A stretch of DNA of 64,000 nucleotides from Bog-473 sp963807775 (lineage in GTDB: Bacteria; Actinomycetota; Acidimicrobiia; Acidimicrobiales; RAAP-2), in contig CAWECY010000003.1 of assembly GCA_963807775.1 (NCBI GenBank), forward strand, positions 1 through 64,000, in the 5' to 3' direction. The notes below the pieces were generated by a model that was not told where the DNA came from, did no database searches, and saw nothing but the letters and a program-made list of their open reading frames with translations. How positions within the stretch are numbered: position 1 is the first letter of the stretch; each line of letters starts with the position of its first letter. The position numbers were made by a program, and so were the translations under genes. This document shows, piece after piece, positions 35,928 to 45,256 of the stretch.

Positions 35928-36047
35928 GACTTCGTACCTCGGTTCTTGGAACCATCACGTCCGCGTACCTGGACTCGGGCCCATGATCGCATCAGATCAG
36001 TGGGCCGTCCGACAGAGAGCCCGTTCTGTGTGCCACGCTTCGTTAGG

Positions 36048-36470
36048 TCAGCGGTGATCTCTTGGGTCCGGCACGCCCGCGGGTGTGCCCTCGTGGTACT
36101 CCACGAACTCCACCAGATAGCCGTCGAAGTCCTTGATGTAGGCCATCGTCACCGGCCAACGCTCGAGACGGCTCGGCGGCGACACTGACTCACATCCCGC
36201 AGCGATCGCCTTGTCGTACAGTGCAACGCAGTCGTCAGTGTTGACGTACAGCTTCCACAGAGCCGTACCCATGTCGATCGGACCCTGGTGGTCGAGGTGT
36301 TGCGCGAGCTGCATCCGACTCCCCCCCGCCGGGGACTGCAGCACCGCTTCCTTGACGTTGGGGATGTCCGTGCGGCTCTGAACCGGGATGCCGACGACTC
36401 CCTCCCAGAACTCGATGGCTCGGTCGAGATCGCTAACGTTGATGCAATACTGAGAAAGGATCGATACCAC
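36048..36470 (-). CDS. VOC-family (glyoxalase/dioxygenase fold) protein
   Basis: This is an about 140-residue vicinal-oxygen-chelate protein. The opening strand is QYCINVSDLDRAIEFWEGVV, and the second module contains ALWKLYVNTDDCVALYDKAI. It ends with AYIKDFDGYLVEFVEYH, where the Glu is a usual metal ligand. GTG at 36470 is preferred, with GGAG 4 bases upstream; the frame stays open to 36557 without similarity. It follows two amidohydrolase genes on the same strand and could act on a ring-cleavage or keto-acid intermediate. Confidence 0.75.
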   Translation of the reverse strand: MVSILSQYCINVSDLDRAIEFWEGVVGIPVQSRTDIPNVKEAVLQSPAGGSRMQLAQHLDHQGPIDMGTALWKLYVNTDDCVALYDKAIAAGCESVSPPSRLERWPVTMAYIKDFDGYLVEFVEYHEGTPAGVPDPRDHR

Positions 36471-36597
36471 CGCTCTCCAATCGTTTATCGGGCCTCGGCC
36501 CGGGTGCATTCGAATCGCAGCCCAGAGGTCTGCTCGCTGATGTGAGCGGCGCGCCACACCCCCATTTGGGGGGAAGTGGCTGACCCAGTGGACACCA

Positions 36598-37872
36598 CTA
36601 TTCCGAGACGTTCACGGGGAGGACTTCCAAACCCGACAGCCACGGCCGACCGGCCGCTTCGACGCCCTCCCACTTCTTGAGTTCCACACCGTCGGACTGT
36701 CCGAGCTCCGTGGGGCTAGGCCCAAAGCGATCGGCTAGAGGTTGCAACTTCTCGAGGTCGAAGTTGTACACGGATGCAGCGTTCAGTCCCAGGATGCGGC
36801 GCGCGTCTTCGACCGGACAGTCCCAGAAGGTGTCGCGGAGCCACTGGCGAGTATGGGGCCAGGTGCCCTCCGGATGGGGGAAGTCGTTTCCCCACATGAT
36901 GTTCCCGACGCCGATCTCGAAGCGACGCGCGATCTCGCGGCGCCGGGTGTTGGACGACCCGATGAACACATTGCGGTCGAAGTACTCGCTCGGAAGCATC
37001 TTCAATTTGGGGGCGATGTTCCCCATCTTCTTGGTGGCATGCTCGTTCATGTACGCGATATCAGACCTCCAGAGGAGGTCGGCAGCCCACCACGACCCCC
37101 CTTCGGTGACGGCGAACTTGAGGCGGGGGTGGCGTTCGAAGCCACCGGACCAGAGCAGGAACCACATCGGCCGCATGGTCCAGAAGATCGTCTCGTTGGC
37201 GTAGATGCCGAGGTCGGCGCCGATCTCCTCACGGGGAGCGGGCCCCGTGTGGGTGTGGACGACCATGTCGAGCTCCTCGCACACGCTCCAAATGGGCTCG
37301 TATCGGAGGTCGTTGTAGGGAGGGTAGGGACGCCACATCGCAGGGATGAGGATGCCACCGAGACCCGAGGACTTGGCCCTCCGGATCTCGGCCACGGCGG
37401 CATCGATGTCGTGCAGGATTGGTACGACGGCCAGGCCGCACCGTCTGTCCGGACTGTCGCTGCACAGTTCGGCCAGCCAACGGTTGTGGGCCTGGGCGCC
37501 GGCCATCAACAGCGTCGGGTCGTACTCTCCGCTCGCACCGAGGCCGGCGCCGAACGGTGCCGATGCTCCTCCCAAGACGGCGTCGGCGTCCGGGAAGATG
37601 ACCTCGCCGACCACGCCGTCAGCGTCCAGCTCACCGTCGCGACGAGCCGCATCCCAACCTCCCCGGAGTCCCTCCTCGTTCTCCTCGTACCAGTCCTTGA
37701 CGAACTCGAGCTCTTCCACTTGGGCATTCATCGGGGCGCGAAGAGCAGCACGCTGTACCAGATCTTCGTCGAAGGCCTCTCGGTGCCGTGGGTCGAGGTA
37801 GTCCTTGTACTGAGCGTCGGGAAGTCCGGCATGGGTGTCGGACGAGATGATCAGGTAGTTATCGGTCACCAT
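36598..37872 (-). CDS. Amidohydrolase-2 family protein
   Basis: This 424-residue TIM-barrel amidohydrolase has its N-terminal metal site at YLIISSDTHAGLPDA (DTH variant), a central LDMVVHTHTGPAPREE, and the C-terminal IMWGNDFPHPEGTWPHTRQW with NDFPH. The length is normal for the long actinobacterial subgroup. The ATG at 37872 overlaps the end of the upstream paralogue in ATGGTGA. The two are only moderately similar, so they may work on different steps or form a heteromer. The VOC gene follows. Confidence 0.86.
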   Translation of the reverse strand: MVTDNYLIISSDTHAGLPDAQYKDYLDPRHREAFDEDLVQRAALRAPMNAQVEELEFVKDWYEENEEGLRGGWDAARRDGELDADGVVGEVIFPDADAVLGGASAPFGAGLGASGEYDPTLLMAGAQAHNRWLAELCSDSPDRRCGLAVVPILHDIDAAVAEIRRAKSSGLGGILIPAMWRPYPPYNDLRYEPIWSVCEELDMVVHTHTGPAPREEIGADLGIYANETIFWTMRPMWFLLWSGGFERHPRLKFAVTEGGSWWAADLLWRSDIAYMNEHATKKMGNIAPKLKMLPSEYFDRNVFIGSSNTRRREIARRFEIGVGNIMWGNDFPHPEGTWPHTRQWLRDTFWDCPVEDARRILGLNAASVYNFDLEKLQPLADRFGPSPTELGQSDGVELKKWEGVEAAGRPWLSGLEVLPVNVSE

Positions 37873-39089
37873 GGTTTGAGGTCTCCTCCGGCGAAGGCGA
37901 GCGAATGGGAGTCGGCAGGGACGTGTTCGAGCGGCACGTTCACCTCATCGACCTGAGGGCCGACGCGTGCGGCGATAGTGGCCAGCTGCTCGAGATCGAA
38001 GCCGTAGACGCGGGCAGCATTGCCACCAAGCATGGGCCCCACCTCGTCGGGGTCGATCCCGGCAAAGGTGTAGCGCAGGGCTTCGGTGGTGTAGGGGTAC
38101 GTCCCCTCGATGTGCGGATAATCCTGGCCCCACATGATCTTGTCAAGACCGATGTCGTAACGGAGCGGTGCTTCGTTCGGACGGAGGAAGCTGGCGCCGA
38201 CGAAGCAGTTGTTGCTCCAGTAGTAGCTCGGTGGTTCCGGAATTTCCTTGATGAGCTCGGCGCCGAAGTGCGCCTCGGCGTTGCCGGCGTCGGTGAAGCG
38301 GCTGTACTGATAGTCGAGCATGCTGATCGTGGCGGGCACCCAACCAGATGACTGCTCGGTGAGCACCAGTTTTAGGCGGGGATGGCGGGCAAAGGCACCC
38401 CCAAAAGCCATGTGCCAGAAGACCCGGTGGGAGAACCAGCCCAGCTCCACCATGAAGATCGCCATCGAGGCCAGGTGTTCGCCCATCTCGGGGCCGGCGG
38501 CTCCGGAGTGATTGTTGACCGGCATGTCGAGATCCTGGCAAGCCGCCCAGATCGGGTCGTAGTCCGGAGCGCAGAGCGCAGGGAGTCCCGAGTCAGGCGG
38601 CACACCGGGCAACAGGATCCCGCCGAAGAGGCCGTGTTCACGTGCCCAAGTGATCTCCGAGACGGCGTCATCAATGTCGTTCAAGAAGATCTGTGCCATG
38701 CCCGCACGTCGACCGGGAGTTTCAGCACAGAAGTCGGCCAACCAGCGATTGTGCGCTCGAAGGCCAGCCCAACGGAGCTCGTAGGTTTCCGGGGTCGGGG
38801 GCCGCGCCAGGAGGTTGCCGGACGGAAAGAACGGCGGAATGGTATTCGGGAATAGGACCTCCGCCACTACGCCATCGTCCTCGAGCTCGCGTAGCCTGGC
38901 CGGGGAGTCCCAATTGCGATATGCCGTCTCCCCCTGGAGGTCGGCGTACGGGTTTACATAGGACTTCGCCCAGGAGTCGAACTCCTCCAGGTAGCGGCGC
39001 TCGAGGTAGTCGCGGTAATCGAGCATCTCGGCGCCGGCGTGCCCGTCGGAGGAGATCACGATGTATCGACCATCGGCGAGTTGCTTCAT
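37866..39089 (-). CDS. Amidohydrolase-2 family protein
   Basis: This 407-residue paralogue of the downstream gene is first in its operon. Landmarks are GRYIVISSDGHAGAEM (DGH variant of the metal site), LDMPVNNHSGAAGPEMG, and IMWGQDYPHIEGTYP with QDYPH. ATG at 39089 lies 27 bases after a TATAAC -10 hexamer, and direct repeats overlap the promoter. The whole set (two amidohydrolases and VOC) is divergent from an SDR gene at 39244. Confidence 0.86.
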   Translation of the reverse strand: MKQLADGRYIVISSDGHAGAEMLDYRDYLERRYLEEFDSWAKSYVNPYADLQGETAYRNWDSPARLRELEDDGVVAEVLFPNTIPPFFPSGNLLARPPTPETYELRWAGLRAHNRWLADFCAETPGRRAGMAQIFLNDIDDAVSEITWAREHGLFGGILLPGVPPDSGLPALCAPDYDPIWAACQDLDMPVNNHSGAAGPEMGEHLASMAIFMVELGWFSHRVFWHMAFGGAFARHPRLKLVLTEQSSGWVPATISMLDYQYSRFTDAGNAEAHFGAELIKEIPEPPSYYWSNNCFVGASFLRPNEAPLRYDIGLDKIMWGQDYPHIEGTYPYTTEALRYTFAGIDPDEVGPMLGGNAARVYGFDLEQLATIAARVGPQVDEVNVPLEHVPADSHSLAFAGGDLKPW

Positions 39090-39115
39090 CTCGTACCCCC
39101 TAGACCTATGACAGC

Positions 39116-39150
39116 GTTATAGTGCAATCACACATGATATGCAATCGCAC
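39116..39150 (-). promoter_or_regulatory. Promoter with paired operator-like repeats in a divergent region
   Basis: On the minus strand a TTGCAT hexamer and TATAAC hexamer are separated by 17 bases. Two copies of GTG(C/T)GATTGCA (39150-39140 and 39133-39123), 17 bases apart, cover the -35 and spacer. A regulator binding these repeats could control both the amidohydrolases and the divergent SDR gene. Confidence 0.5.
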
Positions 39151-39243
39151 GTTTCCCGCCCTTCGTCCAGCGGCGCGAAACGTCAATTACGACGCAGTCG
39201 TGCCTGGCCCTCAAGCCGGTACGTCGGACAAAGGGAGGTCGTC

Positions 39244-40167
39244 GTGAGGGACGTCGTCGGCAAGGTCGCAGTCGTCACCGGTGCTGGTCAGGGCATCGGG
39301 CGGGCGCTGGTGGAGCGGTTCGGTGCCGAGGGGATGAAGGTCGTGCTGGCGGATGTCGTCCCCGGCTTGGTGGAAACGACAACCGCCGAATTGGTGGACC
39401 AAGGTCTCGATGTCACCGGCGTGGTGACCGACGTCACGTCACTCGAATCGGTTGAAGCACTTCGTGATGCGACACTCGAGCGGTACGGAGCGGTCCATGT
39501 CGTGTGCAACAACGCAGGCATCGGCTCGGCGTCTGAGGGTCAGATATGGGAGCACCACGTCAACGACTGGCGCTGGTCCCTTGATGTCAACGTGATGGGC
39601 GTCGTGAACGGCATCAACGCGTTCGTACCCGTGATGCTGGCGCAAGGTCAGGAGGGCCATGTCGTCAACACCACATCCGGCAACGGCGGATTCACTCCGC
39701 TGATCAACAGCGCGGTCTACGCGACCACCAAAGCCGCGGTAACAACGATCACCGAGTGCCTCTGGGGCCAACTGCGAGAGATCGGAGCGAAGGTCAGCGC
39801 ATCGCTGCTCTACCCGTCAACGTTCTCGCCGGGAATGCTCAACACCGGTCTCTGGCGGCCCGGGGCGAATCGCCCGGACCGCTACGCGCGGCCGAATGCA
39901 CCTCCGAAGGAAGGAAGGGACGCGCTCGGCCCCTACCTCCAGCGCATGAAGGACGCCGGCATGGAGGTGCAGTTCGCCCCCGTATCAGAGGTGGCTGACA
40001 TCTGCTTCGACGGGATCCTCAACGACACGTTCTGGATTACCGTCCCCCAAGCTCAGCAACAGCAAAAAATTCGCGACCGTGCCGCGTCGCAGATCGACGG
40101 CAGCGTTCCGGAGTACCTTCTCGAAGCCAACCTGATGGCCTCCAAGCCGATCAACACGAAGGGCTGA
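39244..40167 (+). CDS. Short-chain dehydrogenase/reductase (SDR)
   Basis: This is an about 307-residue classical-type SDR. The NAD(P)-binding loop is VAVVTGAGQGIGRALVERFG, the Asp at LADVV suggests NAD preference, and NNAG is in VVCNNAGIGSAS. The catalytic Ser is in VVNTTSGNGGF and the YxxxK is YATTKAA. The C-terminal extension (after about residue 230) is longer than in the shortest members. GTG at 39244 follows GGGAGG by 5 bases. It probably oxidises or reduces a hydroxyl/keto group of the pathway intermediate. Confidence 0.87.
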   Translation: MRDVVGKVAVVTGAGQGIGRALVERFGAEGMKVVLADVVPGLVETTTAELVDQGLDVTGVVTDVTSLESVEALRDATLERYGAVHVVCNNAGIGSASEGQIWEHHVNDWRWSLDVNVMGVVNGINAFVPVMLAQGQEGHVVNTTSGNGGFTPLINSAVYATTKAAVTTITECLWGQLREIGAKVSASLLYPSTFSPGMLNTGLWRPGANRPDRYARPNAPPKEGRDALGPYLQRMKDAGMEVQFAPVSEVADICFDGILNDTFWITVPQAQQQQKIRDRAASQIDGSVPEYLLEANLMASKPINTKG

Positions 40168-40452
40168 CCGACGAAGGCTGGACCGGGTCAAAACCCGACG
40201 AGTCCCCGGAATCTCACTTGCCACCGGGAGGGTCCGACATGGCCGGGTCGTGGAATCATGGGCCCGTCTCTACAATCGCGTTCTATTTGGGCCCCGGTCC
40301 GAAACCAGCGAACGTCCCTTTGGATCTCCTCCCAAGATCGAACGGCAGTACCTCCATCACTGGACGCAAATGAAATATGATTCTAGTATGTGTCGGGCCG
40401 GGGCTCCCGCCCGGTGGCACGCGAACGCTCAGACGGAGGAGGCCTCTCTCGG

Positions 40453-41328
40453 ATGGTCATGCCCCAAGGCATAGGTGCGATCGACACGATGTTGGGATTC
40501 CCCCATCGGGACATGAAGGAGGTCTATCGGTTCATCACCAGACAGACCAAGGACACCCAGTCCAGCGAAGAGTTCGACTTCCCGGTCGAATACATGTTCA
40601 AGGACGTTCCGGAGAAGGCACTGCAGGACGTCGACGATCCGATTGCCGTGACAGTGCGTGAGATGGACCTCTGGGGCATTGAGAAGGGGATGATCGGCGT
40701 CGGTGACCCGGCCGGAACAGGAGCCGAGGCAATGAAGAGGTTTCCCGATCGGTTCATCCCGTCGTCAGGTGCCGACCCCAACGAAGGTATGAAGGGAATC
40801 GATCGGCTCGTCCGTGAACACGAGACGTTCGGCACCAGGGCCGTGGGCATGTTTCCCGCGGGAACGTTCCCCCAGGTCCCGATCAACGACAAGAAGATGT
40901 ACCCGATCTATGCCAAGTGCGTCGAACTCGGCATCCCGATCTTCTGCTGTGCCGGCATTCCAGGCCCCCGCTTGATGGCGGCCTGCCAGCACGTCGAGCT
41001 CATCGACGAAGTCATGTACGACTTCCCGGACCTCGTCTTCGTGACGCGCCACGGCTGCGAACCATGGACGGAACTCGCCGTGAAGCTGATGCTGAAATGG
41101 CCGGGTCTGCACTACTCGACAAGTGCTTTCGCGCCCAAGTACTACCCGCGGAACATCATCGACTACGCGAATACCCGTGGCGCCGACAAGATCATCTATG
41201 CCGGATACTTCCCCATGGGACTTTCCCTGGAGCGGATCATGACCGAGATGCCCACCGTCGGATTCAAGGACGAAGTCTGGCCCAAGTTCCTCCGTACCAA
41301 TGCACTCAGGGTTCTCGGGCTGCAGTAG
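40453..41328 (+). CDS. Amidohydrolase-related protein with degenerate metal site
   Basis: This 291-residue protein has the amidohydrolase-2 fold but has lost the usual ligands. The N-terminus reads GIGAIDTMLGFPHRDM rather than DxH, the middle is FCCAGIPGPRLM with no HxG, and where relatives have SDxPH it has IIYAGYFPMGLSLERI. VFVTRHGCEPWTELAVKL keeps one His. ATG at 40453 is the most likely start, with GGAGGAGG upstream; ATG at 40459 is possible. It may be catalytically altered or act as a partner of an active paralogue. Confidence 0.75.
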   Translation: MVMPQGIGAIDTMLGFPHRDMKEVYRFITRQTKDTQSSEEFDFPVEYMFKDVPEKALQDVDDPIAVTVREMDLWGIEKGMIGVGDPAGTGAEAMKRFPDRFIPSSGADPNEGMKGIDRLVREHETFGTRAVGMFPAGTFPQVPINDKKMYPIYAKCVELGIPIFCCAGIPGPRLMAACQHVELIDEVMYDFPDLVFVTRHGCEPWTELAVKLMLKWPGLHYSTSAFAPKYYPRNIIDYANTRGADKIIYAGYFPMGLSLERIMTEMPTVGFKDEVWPKFLRTNALRVLGLQ

Positions 41329-41380
41329 GCCTACGCCACCGGCATGAGGATGTCGCAACCACTACCGACTGAGGAGCGAA

Positions 41381-42605
41381 GTGACGACCACTACCACCGA
41401 TAGAGCGTCCGATTCGACGGCCGCCGTCGACTACACGACGTTCGACGCCGACAACCACTATTACGAAGCCACCGACGCGTATACGCGTCACATTGACAAG
41501 GCCATGGCAAAGCGCGCCATGCAGTGGGCGGAGATCAACGGGAGGCAACGGCTCCTTGTCGGCGGCAAGGTAAACCGGTTCATTCCCAATCCCCTGTTCG
41601 ACCCCGTCGCCAAACCAGGCAGCCTGGACGAGTACTTCCGAGGCAAGACCCAACAAGCGAAGGATATCCGGTCCCTCTTCGGAGAGCTCGAACCCATCCG
41701 ACCCGAATACCGTGATCGCGACGCTCGCCTGTCCGTCATGGACCAACAGGGCCTTGATGGTTGCTTCCTGTTCCCAACGCTCGGCGTCGGCATGGAAGAG
41801 GCGCTCGCGGATGATCCGGGTGCACTGATCGCCGCCTTCGAAGCATTCAATAGGTGGCTCGAAGACGACTGGGGATATGCCTACAAGGAACGAATCTTTG
41901 CAGCGCCGATGATCACCCTGATCGATGTCGATGCCGCGGTGGCCGAGCTGCGTCGAGTGCTCGACGCCGATGCCCGGATCGTCTGCATCAAGGGCGGCCC
42001 GGCACACACGCCGAGCGGTTTCATCTCACCCGCTGATACCCGCTTCGACCCCTTCTGGGGTCTGGTCAACGAGTCCGGGAGTGACCGTCGGGATCCACTC
42101 TGGCGACGCGGGATACGGCCGGTACCTGAACGACTGGGAGCCGTCCGGCGACTTTGAGGCTTTCCGCTTCTCTCCCCTCCGCACGGTCCTCAGTTCCGAC
42201 CGTCCACCCTTTGAGACGATGGCCGCATTCCTGTGCCAGGGCCTTTTCGACCGGTTCCCGAGGGTGCGGGTGGCGAGCATCGAATCTGGTGCGAGTTGGG
42301 TGTCCGTTTTGGTCAAGAAGCTGAAGAAGGCGTACGCCCAAATGCCCGGATCGTTCCGATCGGACCCGATTGAGAAACTGCGCGAGCACATATGGATCGC
42401 GCCCTTCTACGAGGACAATCTGGCTCAACTGAAGGAGTTCGTCGGCACGGAGCAGATCCTGTTTGGTTCGGACTGGCCACACGCCGAAGGTCTGGCCGAG
42501 CCACGCAACTTCGCGTTGGACCTCCGACGACATGGATTCACTGAGGACGAGATCCACACGGTGATGGCCGAGAACGGCTGGACGCTGACACGCCGGGCCA
42601 GCTGA
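41381..42605 (+). pseudogene. Amidohydrolase-2 family protein, frameshifted
   Basis: Family landmarks are TTFDADNHYYEATDA (DNH), SVMDQQGLDGCFLFP, TVGIHSGDAGYGRYL and ILFGSDWPHAEGLAEP (SDWPH). One surplus A near 42080 breaks the frame. Removing it gives VNESGVTVGIHSGDAGYG and a continuous chain of about 407 residues. GTG at 41381 has GAGGAG 4-5 bases upstream. It follows the degenerate paralogue by about 50 bases, suggesting co-transcription. Confidence 0.75.
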
Positions 42606-42725
42606 GGCGGCACATCCACTGGCGGGATTGAGCGGTCCCAGAACCAGGCGGCACGAAGTGAAGGCCGAGCGACCCGCAGTAGCGTCACGCATCCCGACGG
42701 GTCCGAGTCAAGGACTGCCTTGTTG

Positions 42726-42737
42726 TATATAATATTC
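42726..42737 (+). promoter_or_regulatory. AT-rich -10/operator motif upstream of the SDR gene
   Basis: TATATAATATTC contains a perfect TATAAT (42728-42733). The same core, ATAT(A/T)ATATTC, appears at 45179-45189 and 54711-54721, each time before a CoA-metabolism gene. It may be a shared promoter element or a regulator site. Confidence 0.45.
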
Positions 42738-42740
42738 GGG

Positions 42741-42806
42741 ATGCGCGGATGGCGGAGGCCCACCGTCGTCATCCGCTCCATCTCGAACCGATTCCCGACT
42801 GCTTGA
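42741..42806 (+). CDS. Possible leaderless 21-residue peptide before the SDR gene
   Basis: An ATG lies 8 bases after the TATAAT box, where transcription would start, and opens a 21-codon Arg-rich frame (beginning MRGWRRPTVV) that stops 12 bases before the SDR start. Leaderless translation is common in actinobacteria. It could be a coupling leader, or chance. Confidence 0.25.
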   Translation: MRGWRRPTVVIRSISNRFPTA

Positions 42807-42818
42807 GGGCAAGGACGC

Positions 42819-43742
42819 ATGAGCGAAATGCTTGAAGGAAAGGTTGCCGTCGTCACGGGGGCGGGCCATGGCATCGGTCGCGGCCATGCTCTGGAATTGG
42901 CGCGTCACGGTGCACGTGTCGTGGTCAACGACTTGGGGAGTTCGGTGACCGGCGAAGGCTCCAGCAAGGACGCTGATCTCACGGTCGAGTTGATCACCGC
43001 ACGTGATGGAATCGCCATGGCGGACTACGGAAACGTGGCCGACGAAGCCGATGCTGAAGCGATGATCGACCGCGCGATCGAGCGAATGGGGGCGGCTCGA
43101 CATCCTGGTCAACAACGCCGGCATCGTCCGCGACGGAGTCATTTGGAATCTCACGACAGAAGCATGGGACGCCGTCATGGGCGTTCACGTGAGAGGGCCA
43201 TGGCTCACGAGCCGCGCAGCAGCTCGTCACTGGCGATCGCTCGCGAAGGCCGGGCTCGACAGCCGGGGCCGGATCATCAACACGACGTCGGGGGCCGGCC
43301 TGGTTGGCAACTTCGGCCAGACGAACTATGCGACCGCCAAGGCGGCCGTCGTGGGGCTCACGCTGACCCTTGCTCTGGAGTTGCACCGTCTCGGGGTCAC
43401 GGTGAATGCCATCGGACCCGCCGGAGCAACCCGCATCACTGGCACCATGCCCAATGCCCCTGCAGTGGTCGAGCCGGATGAGATACCCGAGGATTCCTTC
43501 CACCCTTGGATCCCGCGGGAAGTTCTCCGCTGGTCGCCTGGTTGGCCTCGGACGAGGCGCAGTACGTCACCGGGCAGGTCATCCGGGTGATCGGCGACAA
43601 GATGCACCTCATGCAGGGCTGGCGGGAGGGCGCCTCGGCTTCGAGCGACGGAAAGCGTTGGGAAGCGTCCCAGCTGGGTGACGTCATGGCGACACAGATC
43701 TTCGGCACCCAGGGCCGGGGATTGCAGACGTGGTCGAGCTAG
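42819..43742 (+). pseudogene. SDR-family oxidoreductase, two frameshifts
   Basis: The Rossmann SDR signature is VAVVTGAGHGIGRGHALELA, then a VVVNDLGSS cofactor region as in multifunctional-enzyme-2-type hydroxyacyl-CoA dehydrogenases. After a surplus base in the five-G run at 43088-43092 the frame continues ILVNNAGIVRDGVIWNLT, then IINTTSGAGLVGN and YATAKAAVVGL. A missing base near 43510 leads to SPLVAWLASDEAQYVTGQVI and the stop at 43742. The repaired length is about 307 residues. It is probably a 3-hydroxyacyl-CoA dehydrogenase-like enzyme. Confidence 0.75.
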
Positions 43743-43886
43743 AGCTCTCGGACTGGGCGGCTGTGTCGCCACAATCTCGGTTGGCCGGTTACGTGCCGAA
43801 CTCGGGGACGAGATCAGATGGGGGTCAGGGAATGGTCGCTCGGAGTCGCCGGGGGCCGAGGTCCCAGACTCCTGAAGTAGTCACGG

Positions 43887-45125
43887 TCACTCTGGTCGGG
43901 CGCTCGCCCTACCCGGGTCACGGTATCCACGTCCGTGGCTTCCGCCCTGAGCGCGCGGACCGTCGACTTCTCCCTCGGGCCGGATGGCAAACGGATCGAA
44001 CGAGAAGTGCCGCATGGCATTCTCGTGGGTGATCTTGTTGATCTGCTCGTCGGAGAGCGCGGCAAATTGCAGCTCGTTGACCTCGGGCCCGTCGGGCCAG
44101 GAGCTGTCCGAGTGCGGAAAGTCCGACTCCCAACAGACGTTGTCGATGTTGAACTGGCCGATGAGACTCACGCCGACGGGATCGTTGATGAAGCAGCAGA
44201 GAATCCGCTGCTTGAACACGTCGGCGGGCCCCATGCCGTCGGGGAATCTCTGCCCGGTCCAGCCCGAGTGACGTTGCTGAATGTGCTCAGCCCGCTGGAG
44301 GAAATACGGGATCCACCCGATGTCACCCTCGGTCAGAGAGAACATCAGATCGGGAAAGCGCCACCAGAAATCGGCCCACAAGAGATCACCCAGCGAGTAG
44401 ATCGGACATGACCGACGAGAGCCCCATCGCCACCGAGGCGGGTGCGTCAGCCGAAGTTGCCGCAGCCTTGGACGACGAACCGACATGCAGGCACAGGACC
44501 GTGCCCACGTCCGAGCACGCGGCAAAGAGGGGATCCCAGTGACCTGAGTGGATCGACGGCATGTGGAGAGCCGCTGGGTTTTCCGAGAAGGTGACGGCGT
44601 GGCACCCCTTCCCGGCCAGCCGACGGACTTCGTCCGCCGCCTTGTGCACGTCGAAGAGCGGCAGGATGCCGCACGGTATGAAGCGATCGGGATAGCTGGC
44701 GCACCATTCGTCGACATGCCAGTCGTTGTACGCCTTGATCATGACCTCGTTCACCGCCGGATCTGGGCCCTCGTTGAGCACCTGACCCGAGAAGCCGGTC
44801 CAATTGGGGAAGTTCGAGGCCCGCGAGCGTGCCCCCAGCGGACATGTCACGTACTCGCTCGTGCACGTCGTAGCAACCCGGGACGCATTTCGCCGTAACT
44901 GCTCGGGTTGACGTTGTACATCTCGGGCGGCTTGCCGGCTACCGCGTTCAATCCAAGGTTCCGGCCCTTCTTGTCGCCATACCACCACTGCTGGAAACCA
45001 TGCTCGTCCGTTTCGACCCGGGGCACCACGTCTCGGTACTTCGCGGGCACGTGACCCTCGAACATGTCCGCTGGCTCCGCGATGTGATCGTCCACGCTGA
45101 TGAGGATCATGTCATCTGCCTTCAT
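43887..45125 (-). pseudogene. Amidohydrolase-2 family protein, multiple frameshifts
   Basis: Three frames combine into one amidohydrolase of about 412 residues. The start is MILISVDDHIAEPADMFEGH, with the DDH metal motif. The middle is ASYPDRFIPCGILPLFDVHK and VLCLHVGSSSKAA. The end is ADFWWRFPDLMFSLTEGDI and NVCWESDFPHSDSSWPDGPE (SDFPH). Shifts lie near 44880 (extra G), 44825 and 44400. ATG at 45125 has AAAGGGG upstream. The gene is divergent from the CoA-transferase at 45257. Confidence 0.72.
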
Positions 45126-45178
45126 CGGCGCCCCTTTGGATCCAGACAAGCCAGCACGCGTGCCCGCCGGAAATCTCC

Positions 45179-45189
45179 ATATTATATTC
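45179..45189. promoter_or_regulatory. Bidirectional AT-rich promoter/operator motif
   Basis: ATATTATATTC lies between two divergent genes. On the minus strand it contains TATAAT (45186-45181) and on the plus strand TATATT (45183-45188), so one site could serve both directions. It matches the motif at 42726 and 54711. Confidence 0.45.
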
Positions 45190-45256
45190 AGTCCTTCATG
45201 CGCTGTCCGCTGGCCAGGAACCTCCGCTCGACAGCGAAGCGACGGGATGCACCCTG

